This document shows positions 25,311-34,583 of a stretch of 64,000 nucleotides of DNA, piece by piece. Origin of the DNA: an uncultured Bacteroides sp. (GTDB lineage Bacteria > Bacteroidota > Bacteroidia > Bacteroidales > Bacteroidaceae); contig CALUOO010000003.1 of the NCBI GenBank assembly GCA_944322345.1, positions 186,001 to 250,000 of the forward strand. Reading direction: 5' to 3'. Under the pieces are notes generated by a model. The model was given only the letters and a program-made list of their open reading frames with translations. It had not been told where the DNA came from and ran no database searches. Both the position numbers and the translations under genes were made by a program. The stretch's first letter is position 1, and every line of letters begins with the position of its first letter.

Positions 25311-26348
25311 ATGAGTTATTTGATAAAACCTAAGAACTATCAGCCATTGCTCGATCTGAAACAGACTGAGCTGGGAATCAAACAAATAAAAGAATTTTTC
25401 CAAATGAATCTTTCATCCGAATTACGTCTCCGCAGAGTAACTGCCCCGTTATTCGTATTGAAAGGAATGGGAATAAACGATGACTTAAATGGAGTGGAAC
25501 GTGCGGTATCATTCCCCATTAAAGATTTAGGAGATGTACAGGCTGAAGTAGTCCATTCACTGGCTAAATGGAAACGAGTAACACTGGCCGACTACCACAT
25601 CGAGCCCGGATACGGTATATACACTGACATGAATGCTATCCGTTCGGACGAGGAACTGGGTAATCTACATTCGCTCTATGTAGACCAATGGGACTGGGAA
25701 CGTGTAATCACTGAAAAAGACAGAAACATATCGTTCCTGAAAGAGATAGTCAATCGCATCTATGCAGCCATGATACGTACCGAATACATGGTTTACGAGA
25801 TGTATCCTCAGATCAAGCCATCTCTGCCCTCACAACTTCATTTCATTCATGCAGAAGAGTTGCGCCAGCTATATCCGGATATGGAGCCAAAATGCAGAGA
25901 ACACGCTATATGCCAGAAATATGGTGCCGTATTCATCATCGGAATCGGATGCAAACTGGGTGACGGCAAAAAACACGACGGACGTTCACCAGACTATGAT
26001 GACTATACAACCAAAGGACTGAATGACTTACCGGGACTCAACGGCGACCTTCTGCTTTGGGACGAAGTATTGCAACGTTCCATCGAGCTGTCTTCTATGG
26101 GAATACGTGTAGACAAAGAAACACTTCAACGACAGTTGAAAGAAGAACATGAAGAAAAACGCCTCGAGCTGTATTTCCACAAAAGGCTGATGAATGACAC
26201 ACTCCCCCTTTCAATCGGTGGAGGAATCGGACAATCGCGATTGTGTATGTTCTATCTGCGCAAGGCTCATATCGGAGAAATACAGGCAAGCATCTGGCCT
26301 GAAGAGATGCGTCAGGAGTGTGAGAAATTGAATATCCATCTGATATAA
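25311..26348 (+). CDS. asnA: aspartate--ammonia ligase
   Basis: A 345-residue ammonia-dependent asparagine synthetase (AsnA type, class II aminoacyl-tRNA-synthetase fold). Family signatures include ERAVSFPIKDLGDVQAEVVHS, LADYHIEPGYGIYTDMNAIR, SLYVDQWDWERVI, FIIGIGCKLGDGKKHDGRSP and the C-terminal SIGGGIGQSRLCMFYLRKAHIGE. It converts aspartate, ammonia and ATP to asparagine. The ung gene follows after six bases in the same direction. Confidence 0.96.
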   Translation: MSYLIKPKNYQPLLDLKQTELGIKQIKEFFQMNLSSELRLRRVTAPLFVLKGMGINDDLNGVERAVSFPIKDLGDVQAEVVHSLAKWKRVTLADYHIEPGYGIYTDMNAIRSDEELGNLHSLYVDQWDWERVITEKDRNISFLKEIVNRIYAAMIRTEYMVYEMYPQIKPSLPSQLHFIHAEELRQLYPDMEPKCREHAICQKYGAVFIIGIGCKLGDGKKHDGRSPDYDDYTTKGLNDLPGLNGDLLLWDEVLQRSIELSSMGIRVDKETLQRQLKEEHEEKRLELYFHKRLMNDTLPLSIGGGIGQSRLCMFYLRKAHIGEIQASIWPEEMRQECEKLNIHLI

Positions 26349-26354
26349 TCGACA

Positions 26355-27017
26355 ATGAATGTACAAATAGAAGAAAGTTGGAAGGCACATTTACAACAGG
26401 AATTTGATCAGGAGTATTTTCATAGTCTGACTGAATTCGTCCGGAATGAATATAACCAGTACCAGATATTTCCTCCGGGTAAACTGATATTCAATGCATT
26501 TAACCTTTGTCCGTTCGACAAGGTCAAAGTGGTCATTATCGGTCAAGATCCCTATCATGGTCCCGGACAGGCTCATGGGTTATGTTTTTCTGTAAACGAC
26601 GGAGTCCCTTTTCCACCTTCATTGGTCAATATATTTAAAGAAATAAAAGCAGATATAGGGACTGATGCCCCCGCAACCGGTAATCTGACAAGATGGGCCA
26701 AGCAAGGTGTCCTGCTGCTCAATGCCACTCTGACAGTACGTGCCCATCAGGCAGGATCGCATCAGAATCATGGTTGGGAGAGGTTTACCGATGCTGCTAT
26801 CCGCACATTGGCAGAAGAAAAAGAACATCTGGTATTTATTTTATGGGGAGCATATGCACAGCGAAAGGGAGCATTTATCGACCGTAACAAGCATCTGGTT
26901 CTCAGCTCTGCACACCCTTCTCCACTTTCTGCCTACAACGGATTCTTTGGCAACAGACATTTCAGCCGTACAAACGAATATCTCAAAGCACACGGAGAGA
27001 CAGAAATTGTCTGGTGA
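26355..27017 (+). CDS. ung: uracil-DNA glycosylase
   Basis: A 220-residue family 1 uracil-DNA glycosylase that excises uracil from DNA in base-excision repair. The water-activating motif GQDPYHGPGQAHGLCFSV, the uracil-binding LLLNATLTV and the DNA-intercalation loop HPSPLSAYNGFFGNRHF are intact. It is six bases downstream of asnA and followed by a strong bidirectional terminator. Confidence 0.97.
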   Translation: MNVQIEESWKAHLQQEFDQEYFHSLTEFVRNEYNQYQIFPPGKLIFNAFNLCPFDKVKVVIIGQDPYHGPGQAHGLCFSVNDGVPFPPSLVNIFKEIKADIGTDAPATGNLTRWAKQGVLLLNATLTVRAHQAGSHQNHGWERFTDAAIRTLAEEKEHLVFILWGAYAQRKGAFIDRNKHLVLSSAHPSPLSAYNGFFGNRHFSRTNEYLKAHGETEIVW

Positions 27018-27039
27018 TACAAGCACTGTGTTTATTAAG

Positions 27040-27093
27040 AAAAGAATAAAGCGAGGACTTGTTTATTAATCAAAATCCTCGCTTTATTCTTTT
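27040..27093. terminator. bidirectional terminator between ung and the lptD-like gene
   Basis: Perfect 18-base arms (27040-27057 and 27076-27093) with an 18-base loop; both strands end the hairpin with T-rich sequence. Confidence 0.9.
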
Positions 27094-27105
27094 CAATGTC
27101 TGCTG

Positions 27106-29799
27106 TTAATACCACTGTATGTTACTCTGCGTCTGGCTACGTTGCTCATATTTCAAATCTTGCAGAATACTAGCATTGGCACGAATCGTTACATTATAAT
27201 ATTTCCAACGCCCGAAAGGAGAAAGGCTTGCTTGTATGTTGAAGCAGTGCAAATCACGAGATATAGTACATGAAGTCTGCGTTATCTCCTTTGCCTGAAA
27301 ATCGTAACCACTATTGAATGAAATAGACCAGTTGTTGGAAATCTTTATATTACCGTTTGCATTCAAATTATGAGTATAAGTATAAGGATAACGCATAGAA
27401 TGACGGTTAATCGGCTTCGACTGGTCTTCACGGATATTAAATGAATAGCTTAAGCTCAGCGACCATGGCATCTTAAATTCCTGATATCCGTCAGCGTCAG
27501 CTTTTGCCTTTTCCACTTTTTTCTGTTCTGGCTCTTGTCCTATCGCAACATCCTCTTCATTCTCCTGACCATTATTATTCTCCTTCTTTTTATCTTCCTT
27601 CGGACCAAACCATTTTTTCCATGTATCATTATTGAATGTATAATTGAAAGAAGAACCATAACCGCTAAAACGTCCGAAACGTCCGTACGACCATTCAGTA
27701 CGGTTGCTAGTTGTCACATTTCCGTTCTTGTCGAATGTATATGCATACGTTGCGAACGTAGCATTCATATTAAATGTGTAGTTTTTAGTAAGTTTTAAGC
27801 GGATATTCATGCTCAAATCGCTCCAAGGGCGCTCTTTGGCTGCCATATTGTAAGACATACCCAAGCCAAACTCATCGATCAGACTAATCTTTTTAACCGT
27901 ATCTTCTTTTGCATTGTAGTACTTCATCTCAATATTGTTGGATACTGAAAAACTAACAGTCCCCGATCCTTCTCTTTGCGGTACTCCGTATGGCTGTCCT
28001 GTATAAGGTGAGTAATATTGAGTATTACCATTATAATCGGTATATTCCTCCCAATACTTGCTGAAACCGGGCGCTCCACTTAAACTAACCTGCGGTGTGA
28101 AAACGTGACGGATCTGAATGTCCTTACTCTTCATAAAAATAGGTTTATACATACCATACAGCTTAGTACTCAAGCTCAAACTGGCAGAATAGTTCGACAC
28201 TCGATAAAAGCCATTAATTGTATCACCCGGCAATGCTTCCAAACGATGGGTCTCCTGATTATAATGCTGGTCAATCTTCCGGGTATACCAACGTTCTGTA
28301 TAATTGACTGATGGCGAAAGTTGCAGATACTTGAACAATGTAAAAGTAGCACTAACAGGGATATTATGATTCATCGCATTTTCCCATTCACTAAGCCCAG
28401 CTTTAAACAACCGGTCATCTTTTGTACGGATACTATTGGTCAAACGACCAGAATAACTGATAGAAATTTTCTCATACCATCGTTCTTCCCCTGCAGCTTT
28501 CTTACGTTTAAATGGGAAAAAGCGGTTTAACGAGATATTTAAATCGGGTAAGGTGACAGCAACAGAAGAATCACGCATAGTTTGCGCAATATTAGTTGTT
28601 CCAGACAAAGTCAAACCTATATCCGGAAAGCTACGAGAGTAGCTGATACTTGAAGTCTTGGTATTTTGGGTCAATAAACTCGAATTATACAAGTTATTGA
28701 TATTAGACTGTTCATAACTGCTGGAAGAAAAATTCACACTGGCAGAAAATGTACTGTTCGGACTTGCCTTAGCATCCTGACGGTGACTCCATACAATCTT
28801 AAAGTCTTTTGACACTGCATAATCTGGCATTCCTTTATCGCCAGTTTTTGTCACCTGATAATCAGCCTGTAACGTTCCTGAATATTTATAACGGCGATTA
28901 TAATTGGTCAATCCGGACAAGCGCCATGATCCTTTAGTAAAGATATCTCCTGTCACTTTCAGGTCCACCATGTCATTAATGGCAAAATAATATCCTCCTT
29001 CCGTCAGACCGAATCCACGACTGGAATCGTCCATATAAGAAGGCATCACAAATCCGGAAGAATAACTGCTGGAAAACGGAAAGAAAAAGAAAGGGACAGC
29101 AAGAGGCAAAGGCACATCCTCTACAACCAGATAGGCAGGACCTGTCACCACATTCTTCTTAGGCTTGACTTTGGCACGTGTCAGCTGCATGTAAAAGTGA
29201 GGATGATCATGATGGTCGCAAGTTGTATATTTCCCATCCTTCATGTAAATATTGTCCTCAGCATCTTTCTTTGCAATCGTACCGACCACATATCCTTCAC
29301 CCTGCTGAGTAACCACATCTGTAATTCCAGCCTTTCTGGTTTTGAAGTTATAATTGATAGTTTCCGTATCGTAAGACGTATCTCCATCTTTAAAAACAGG
29401 TTTTCCCTTTATAGTACCGGTAGAGTCGGCAATACCGTATGCATGCACCGTACTACTGTCCAGATTCATGGAAATAACCTCTGCGGCAAGTTCTATTTTT
29501 TGATAATTTACTTTTCCACTACCGTAAAGAGTGGCAGCCCCCCCCAATGTAAAAGTTGTAGAGTCATTAGATTCATAGACAACAGGAGCATCCAAAGGCT
29601 GCTTTTTTTTAGGCATCACAGAATCAAGACGTATTGTATCCGACTGCAATGTATCAGTTTTCTGTAAAGAATCCTTTTGTGCAGTATTGGAGACAACCAT
29701 CGACCTTCTCCTGCGTTGTGCCGAGGCCTCATCAGGAAGCATCAGTAAAACTATGAATAATATAAATGATATAAATATTCTTGCTTTCAATGGCGTCAT
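27106..29799 (-). CDS. LptD-like outer-membrane lipopolysaccharide assembly protein
   Basis: An 897-residue outer-membrane protein. The signal peptide ends near PDEASAQ (residue 28); a disordered linker follows; an OstA/LptA-like beta-jellyroll spans about 100-230 (EVISMNLDSSTVHAYGIADS, TINYNFKTRKAGITDV); and a large C-terminal beta-barrel starts with PLPLAVPFFFFPFSSSYSSG, a stretch typical of LptD. It is longer than E. coli LptD (784). The protein would insert lipopolysaccharide into the outer leaflet. Bacteroidetes have more than one LptD-like barrel, so the exact role is inferred. Confidence 0.82.
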   Translation of the reverse strand: MTPLKARIFISFILFIVLLMLPDEASAQRRRRSMVVSNTAQKDSLQKTDTLQSDTIRLDSVMPKKKQPLDAPVVYESNDSTTFTLGGAATLYGSGKVNYQKIELAAEVISMNLDSSTVHAYGIADSTGTIKGKPVFKDGDTSYDTETINYNFKTRKAGITDVVTQQGEGYVVGTIAKKDAEDNIYMKDGKYTTCDHHDHPHFYMQLTRAKVKPKKNVVTGPAYLVVEDVPLPLAVPFFFFPFSSSYSSGFVMPSYMDDSSRGFGLTEGGYYFAINDMVDLKVTGDIFTKGSWRLSGLTNYNRRYKYSGTLQADYQVTKTGDKGMPDYAVSKDFKIVWSHRQDAKASPNSTFSASVNFSSSSYEQSNINNLYNSSLLTQNTKTSSISYSRSFPDIGLTLSGTTNIAQTMRDSSVAVTLPDLNISLNRFFPFKRKKAAGEERWYEKISISYSGRLTNSIRTKDDRLFKAGLSEWENAMNHNIPVSATFTLFKYLQLSPSVNYTERWYTRKIDQHYNQETHRLEALPGDTINGFYRVSNYSASLSLSTKLYGMYKPIFMKSKDIQIRHVFTPQVSLSGAPGFSKYWEEYTDYNGNTQYYSPYTGQPYGVPQREGSGTVSFSVSNNIEMKYYNAKEDTVKKISLIDEFGLGMSYNMAAKERPWSDLSMNIRLKLTKNYTFNMNATFATYAYTFDKNGNVTTSNRTEWSYGRFGRFSGYGSSFNYTFNNDTWKKWFGPKEDKKKENNNGQENEEDVAIGQEPEQKKVEKAKADADGYQEFKMPWSLSLSYSFNIREDQSKPINRHSMRYPYTYTHNLNANGNIKISNNWSISFNSGYDFQAKEITQTSCTISRDLHCFNIQASLSPFGRWKYYNVTIRANASILQDLKYEQRSQTQSNIQWY

Positions 29800-29825
29800 T
29801 AACTAATAGTTTACGCTTGAAGCGA

Positions 29826-29833
29826 CAAAAGTA
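29826..29833 (-). promoter_or_regulatory. -7 box for the lptD-like gene
   Basis: The minus strand reads TACTTTTG (TAnnTTTG), 27 bases before the ATG at 29799. No convincing -33. Confidence 0.4.
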
Positions 29834-29890
29834 CACAAACTTCACCAATAATGTGTGAGTCAACCTTCTTTATTTAATTATTTTTTAGTG

Positions 29891-30427
29891 CTACAGAAAA
29901 AGCGCACACCAATTATCAAATCTAACAAGCCCTTCTTCTCCATATTTCTCAATGCTTTTCCGGGCTTTTTCCAATGTTTTCTCTTTTTCCAAATGTGTTT
30001 TTGAGAAAAACTTATCGGCAAAACAAATCAACTGTTCCTCCAGGCTGACAGGAAGCATCTCACGATGTGGAACCGGTAATTGCTGTCCGATGATTTCTTT
30101 CAACGAAAGTCCAGCTCCCGTGTGACGTTCGCACACCAGCGCATGGCGGGGAAATCCTTCTTCGCGAAGCAGATCTGCCCCCAAATATCCATGACAGATA
30201 TAGGGATAGGTGCCCGTACAATAAATACTGGAAGCATCAGTACGAAAGATACCTATATCATGCAGCAAAGCTGCTTCCTCTACGAATGTTCGGTCTAAGC
30301 ACAGTTCGGGGTGCGCATCCAACATCGCCAACGCCTTATCTGCCACCGAACGGCTATGTACCATCAGGATTGTTCGCAATTCACTCTCCCGTGAATAATA
30401 TTTATCTATGATTTCTATTGGATTCAT
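29891..30427 (-). CDS. HD-domain hydrolase
   Basis: A 178-residue HD-superfamily protein. The conserved His is in VHSRSVADKALAM, the HD pair in EAALLHDIGIF, and further metal ligands in ICHGYLGADLL and HALVCERHTGAG, so the phosphohydrolase site looks complete. Members act on nucleotides or other phosphoesters; the substrate is not deducible. The frame begins at a TTG (30430), but the next codon is the ATG at 30427. It is divergent from the NamZ-like gene. Confidence 0.85.
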   Translation of the reverse strand: MNPIEIIDKYYSRESELRTILMVHSRSVADKALAMLDAHPELCLDRTFVEEAALLHDIGIFRTDASSIYCTGTYPYICHGYLGADLLREEGFPRHALVCERHTGAGLSLKEIIGQQLPVPHREMLPVSLEEQLICFADKFFSKTHLEKEKTLEKARKSIEKYGEEGLVRFDNWCALFL

Positions 30428-30437
30428 CAATGCTTTC

Positions 30438-30468
30438 TTGTTTCACTGTTGATAAAAGAATATTTTTG
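30438..30468 (+). promoter_or_regulatory. promoter of the NamZ-like gene
   Basis: TTG at 30438-30440, a 20-base spacer and TATTTTTG at 30461-30468. The predicted start is about 20 bases before the ATG at 30494. Confidence 0.65.
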
Positions 30469-30493
30469 TGCAATATTACGAAATTTTACCGAT

Positions 30494-31657
30494 ATGCATA
30501 TCAGAAACAAACTCCTTCTTTTAGGATGTATCACTCTAGCTTTCACAAATACAGTTTTTGGGAAAGTAATCACCGGAGCCGAGCGGATGGAAGAATACCT
30601 GCATTTGCTCAAAGGTAAGCGTGTAGGGATGGTGGTTAACCATACTTCTGTTGTCGGTACACAACAAGTACATCTTCTTGACACACTGCTCCATTCAGAA
30701 ATACAGGTAGTCAAAGTTTTTGCACCTGAACATGGATTCAGAGGAAACGAAGATGCAGGTGCAACAGTAGAGAGTGGGAAAGACAGCCGTACAGGAATAC
30801 CAATTATCTCACTCTACGGTAACAATAAAAAGCCTACTTCTGCCCAACTAAAAGATCTTGATATCCTTTTATTCGACATACAAGATGTTGGAGCTCGCTT
30901 CTATACGTACATAAGCACCATGTTCTATGTTATGGAGGCATGTGCTGAAAATCAGAAGGAACTTATCATACTCGACCGTCCTAATCCTTGCGATTACATA
31001 GACGGCCCTGTTTTACAGCCAGCTTACAAAAGTTTTGTAGGTATGCTGCCTATTCCTATTCTTCACGGATGCACAGTAGGCGAACTGGCACGTATGATTC
31101 AGGGAGAACATTGGATAAAATCAACCACACTTCCCTGCCCTCTCACCGTAATTCCAGTAACAGGATGGAAACACGGACAACCTTATTCATTACCTATCAA
31201 ACCATCACCCAACCTGCCGAACGATCAGTCCATACGCCTCTACGCCTCGCTCTGCCCTTTCGAAGCAACGCGTGTCAGCGTCGGACGAGGAACCACTTTC
31301 CCATTCCAAGTGGCAGGAGCACCAGAAAAAAAATATGGCACTTTTTGTTTCACTCCCCGCTCTCTGCCAGGATACGACACCAACCCTATAAACAAAGGAG
31401 TCTGTTGCTATGGCGAAGACCTGCGTGACTCCACCCAAGTGCAAGGATTCACCTTAAGATTCTTCCTACGTTTTTATAACCGTTCAGGGAAGACTCCGGC
31501 TTTCTTTTCACGTCCCCGCTGGTTCGATCTGTTGATGGGAACCGACTGCGTACGCAAAGCTATCCTAAACGGAGCTACAGAGAAGGAAATCAAGGAGAAT
31601 TGGAAAAACGAACTACAAGCCTACACAGCAATGAGGCAGAAATATTTATTGTACTGA
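30494..31657 (+). CDS. NamZ-type exo-beta-N-acetylmuramidase (DUF1343)
   Basis: A 387-residue exported protein of the DUF1343 family. Conserved segments include GKRVGMVVNHTSVVG, VFAPEHGFRGNEDAGATV, LFDIQDVGARFYTYISTM, ILDRPNPCDYIDGPVL and PILHGCTVGELARMI. The characterised member NamZ of Bacillus subtilis releases terminal N-acetylmuramic acid from peptidoglycan fragments, so a role in cell-wall recycling is likely. The signal sequence could end at VFG or be a lipobox (LLLGC). The ATG at 30494 is chosen over a TTG at 30449, which lies upstream of the predicted transcript. The last 12 bases overlap the convergent phosphatase gene. Confidence 0.88.
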   Translation: MHIRNKLLLLGCITLAFTNTVFGKVITGAERMEEYLHLLKGKRVGMVVNHTSVVGTQQVHLLDTLLHSEIQVVKVFAPEHGFRGNEDAGATVESGKDSRTGIPIISLYGNNKKPTSAQLKDLDILLFDIQDVGARFYTYISTMFYVMEACAENQKELIILDRPNPCDYIDGPVLQPAYKSFVGMLPIPILHGCTVGELARMIQGEHWIKSTTLPCPLTVIPVTGWKHGQPYSLPIKPSPNLPNDQSIRLYASLCPFEATRVSVGRGTTFPFQVAGAPEKKYGTFCFTPRSLPGYDTNPINKGVCCYGEDLRDSTQVQGFTLRFFLRFYNRSGKTPAFFSRPRWFDLLMGTDCVRKAILNGATEKEIKENWKNELQAYTAMRQKYLLY

Positions 31658-32998
31658 CTTACGTTTCAGCCACTTCGCTGCATTCTGCTTGAACTCTTCT
31701 GCCTTTTTCCCTTTCAATCCGGGCATTTCCAAGATTTCAGGGATGCTCCTGGATTCATCTATTATCTGAATCTCTGAGTCATCTTTCACTATCCGCAAAT
31801 CATCGTAAAGTGAGTTATCTTCAAGAAAAGCACGAATATGAATTGTATCTTCACCAACTTCTATATGTTGATAAAAACGGTGATTAGTACCAAAACGATC
31901 ATATTTCTCATTGAAAGACAACCGATACCCCTTAGGTGAAGCATGACTGACCAGAAAAACAGGAGTGGTCATTTCATCATCCTGCTTAGTTGTCATGCGT
32001 GCATAGTTATGTTCATGCCCTTGCAGCACAAGATCTACTCCATATTTCCGAAACAAAGAATCATACATCCAACGTACAGTTATATTGTTAAGTGTACCCT
32101 TAATGGAATATAACGGATGATGTAACATAACAATCTTCCACTTCTTGTCGGATGCCTTCAAAGCTTCTTCCAACCATTCTCTTTGAGAGAACTGTAACCA
32201 CGGATCGCGGTTTGAATCGAGTGTAATAATAGTAGCATCCTTATAATCAATAGAAAAGACATGATTATCCTTGTAACGAGATTCGAGCAGATACGAAAAA
32301 GCATAAGGAAAACGTTCTTCAAGCACACGTACTATTCCCTTTTTGTATTCATGATTGCCCGGAGAAACTATCAACGGGTAACAGATAGCAATAGAATCAA
32401 CACTCTGATAAGCCTCTTCCCAATAACAATTCATAGGACGCTCTATAAAGTCACCAGCAAAAGCATAAAAAGCTACATGTGGAAAACGATGGCGGATATT
32501 CTCCATAAAATTACGTGTTTTTCCTTTCAGAGTATCCTGTACATCCCCTACAAAAATAAATGAAAAACGGTCTACAGAATCCGGCTGCATGGAAAATGAA
32601 TACCAATTAGAAGCACGACCGTCATTCCATACACGGTAAGAATATGATTTTCCATAAGACAGATGCTTGAACTTTGCCCAATTAGCATAGCAAAAACCGC
32701 CCAATGTCTTGAAAAATTTGGAAACTCCATCTACCCAAATTGTATCCTCCGACCCTATCTGGGTATATTCCAATCTTGCCTGTCGAGAAACACCTCCGCA
32801 TACCCAGCTAACATTGCGTGACAGCTCACCCTCATTACCAAAAGTCAAAATAACACGTTGAGGTTTATCAGTCAATACATATTCAGGCTCAGGCTTATTG
32901 TGAAACCATACTCCCCAACGCTTCTTACAAATTACTCCACCTGCTATTAACAGAATCAGTACAATTCCCCAGACAATTTTCTTCTTACTTATTCTCAT
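31646..32998 (-). CDS. membrane-anchored metallophosphoesterase, purple-acid-phosphatase-like
   Basis: A 450-residue protein with an N-terminal membrane anchor (residues 5-25), a beta-sandwich like the N-terminal domain of purple acid phosphatases (about 35-140) and a calcineurin-like phosphoesterase core. Its metal ligands are in FIFVGDVQD, FAGDFIE, SPGNHEY, MLHHPLYS and LQGHEHNYAR. All five motifs are intact, so it should be an active periplasmic phosphatase or phosphodiesterase. The stop overlaps the end of the NamZ-like gene by 12 bases; a complete promoter lies upstream. Confidence 0.87.
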   Translation of the reverse strand: MRISKKKIVWGIVLILLIAGGVICKKRWGVWFHNKPEPEYVLTDKPQRVILTFGNEGELSRNVSWVCGGVSRQARLEYTQIGSEDTIWVDGVSKFFKTLGGFCYANWAKFKHLSYGKSYSYRVWNDGRASNWYSFSMQPDSVDRFSFIFVGDVQDTLKGKTRNFMENIRHRFPHVAFYAFAGDFIERPMNCYWEEAYQSVDSIAICYPLIVSPGNHEYKKGIVRVLEERFPYAFSYLLESRYKDNHVFSIDYKDATIITLDSNRDPWLQFSQREWLEEALKASDKKWKIVMLHHPLYSIKGTLNNITVRWMYDSLFRKYGVDLVLQGHEHNYARMTTKQDDEMTTPVFLVSHASPKGYRLSFNEKYDRFGTNHRFYQHIEVGEDTIHIRAFLEDNSLYDDLRIVKDDSEIQIIDESRSIPEILEMPGLKGKKAEEFKQNAAKWLKRKSVQ

Positions 32999-33029
32999 CT
33001 TTATTCTCTGTTTCTCAGTTTATATAAGG

Positions 33030-33062
33030 CAAAGGTAATTACTTCTACCTCATTTCTGCAAA
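33030..33062 (-). promoter_or_regulatory. promoter of the metallophosphoesterase gene
   Basis: On the minus strand TTTG, a 21-base spacer and TACCTTTG; the predicted start is about 25 bases before the ATG at 32998. Confidence 0.65.
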
Positions 33063-33162
33063 AACTAAAAAAAGAAAAAAAGAGTTTTTTATCAGGAATT
33101 CAGAATCTTTTCAGATTCCACTTCCATCTTTGCTGAAGAATAACATAAAAACGATGTGACTT

Positions 33163-34515
33163 ATGAATAGTAAATTCACTTTTTGGACACTGATGATGGC
33201 CATGTTCTTTATCATGTCATGTAGCAAAGAAGAGAATCAGGGTGGAGAAACTCCTAGTAATAAAAACATTCCCCAAGTGGTACTCAACGAATTTTCGGAA
33301 AGATACCCCAATGCAACAAATGTTGTCTGGACTAAGAAATATGATACATATGCAGTTGCCACTTTCACACTAAGTAATCTCCGAGCAACATCCAATGTTG
33401 CAGAAGAGCATACCGCATGGTTCGATTGGAATACAGGCGAATGGGGAATGACCAAAACAGAAATCCCTTTAGTCACAATCCCAGAAGCTGTAAAGAATTC
33501 CTTCCATAGTAGCATCTATGCTGAAAATCCGTGGAAAGTAGACAACGAAGTTGACTATCTGCAACGACAGGAAGGGACGGAAACAATTTATGTGATAAGT
33601 GTAGAGAAAAAAGAAGCTGAAAAAGAAACAGAAATGAAATTATACTATACTGAAACAGGGATTCTAATCAAAGAAGTTGCCGACATAGATAACGACTACG
33701 ACCACCATGATTACTTTCCTCAAACGCCTTCCGGCACTATACAAACATGGATTGATACCAAATATCCGGGAGCTATACTGATTGACACAGATCACAATGC
33801 AATAAGTACAGAAGTAGAGTTTATTTACAATGGACTTAAACATGAAGTACTTTTCAATGCGTCCTACCAATGGATTTACACTAGAACTAATTACGAACGT
33901 AGAAACCTAAATGAAATTCCAGAATTAGTAATAAGTTCATTACAAAAAATATATGACATCACAAACGAATGGAAAATTGACGGAGCTGAAAAAATAGAAT
34001 CAGAGACAGACTGCTATTTCTGCTTCGAAATAGAACGTCGCAATGATAATTGGGAAGACGAGCGTGAAGTATATTTCAAATCAGATGGTACATTCATGGA
34101 AAAGCAACCAGAATTACCCAACAATGGAAATGGAGGCATTCAGATAGAAAATAATCTTGCTACTTTTATTCAACAGAAATATCCAGAATCCGTAATTATC
34201 GGGAAAGAATATGACGACGGACTACTGGAGATCAATATCCGTCACAATAATCTGAGAAAAGAAGTAAAATTCAACGGTCGTCAAGAATGGATAAAAACAG
34301 AATATCAGTTCTATCACTACAATGAACTTCCCGAAACAGTGAAAAAGACATTAGAATCTGACCTAGATTTTTCACTAGGGCATGTAGAAGATATAGAAGT
34401 AACCGAAACCCCTGCTAATACTACCTATGAAATAGAAGTCGTATCAGAAAGATTTGAGATACAATACGTTATTGACAGTCTGGGAAAACTTCTACATAAA
34501 GAATATGACAACTAA
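33163..34515 (+). CDS. lipoprotein with tandem PepSY-like domains
   Basis: A 450-residue lipoprotein (signal MAMFFIMSCSKE, Cys20). The mature chain repeats a module of the PepSY-like, putative beta-lactamase-inhibitor-like family: a helix of the type PQVVLNEFSERYPNA, TIQTWIDTKYPGA or LATFIQQKYPES, then strands ending in a Trp-containing motif (ASYQWIYTRTNY, GRQEWIKTEYQFY) and a second helix (IPELVISSLQKI, LPETVKKTLESD). Three copies are visible at about 35-160, 185-315 and 330-450. The function in Bacteroides is unknown; the fold is thought to bind proteins or inhibit proteases. Confidence 0.8.
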   Translation: MNSKFTFWTLMMAMFFIMSCSKEENQGGETPSNKNIPQVVLNEFSERYPNATNVVWTKKYDTYAVATFTLSNLRATSNVAEEHTAWFDWNTGEWGMTKTEIPLVTIPEAVKNSFHSSIYAENPWKVDNEVDYLQRQEGTETIYVISVEKKEAEKETEMKLYYTETGILIKEVADIDNDYDHHDYFPQTPSGTIQTWIDTKYPGAILIDTDHNAISTEVEFIYNGLKHEVLFNASYQWIYTRTNYERRNLNEIPELVISSLQKIYDITNEWKIDGAEKIESETDCYFCFEIERRNDNWEDEREVYFKSDGTFMEKQPELPNNGNGGIQIENNLATFIQQKYPESVIIGKEYDDGLLEINIRHNNLRKEVKFNGRQEWIKTEYQFYHYNELPETVKKTLESDLDFSLGHVEDIEVTETPANTTYEIEVVSERFEIQYVIDSLGKLLHKEYDN

Positions 34516-34528
34516 TCATCTAGCAAAC

Positions 34529-34583
34529 AGATAGTTTAGATTATACGGGAGTGTATCAAATTCCCGTATAATCTAAACTATCT
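34529..34583. terminator. 22-base perfect hairpin between convergent genes
   Basis: Arms 34529-34550 and 34562-34583 are perfectly complementary over 22 bases, with an 11-base loop. The right arm contains part of the TAG stop of the patatin gene. There is no T-run on either strand, so it is not a canonical terminator, though its position suggests transcript ending or 3' protection. Confidence 0.65.
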
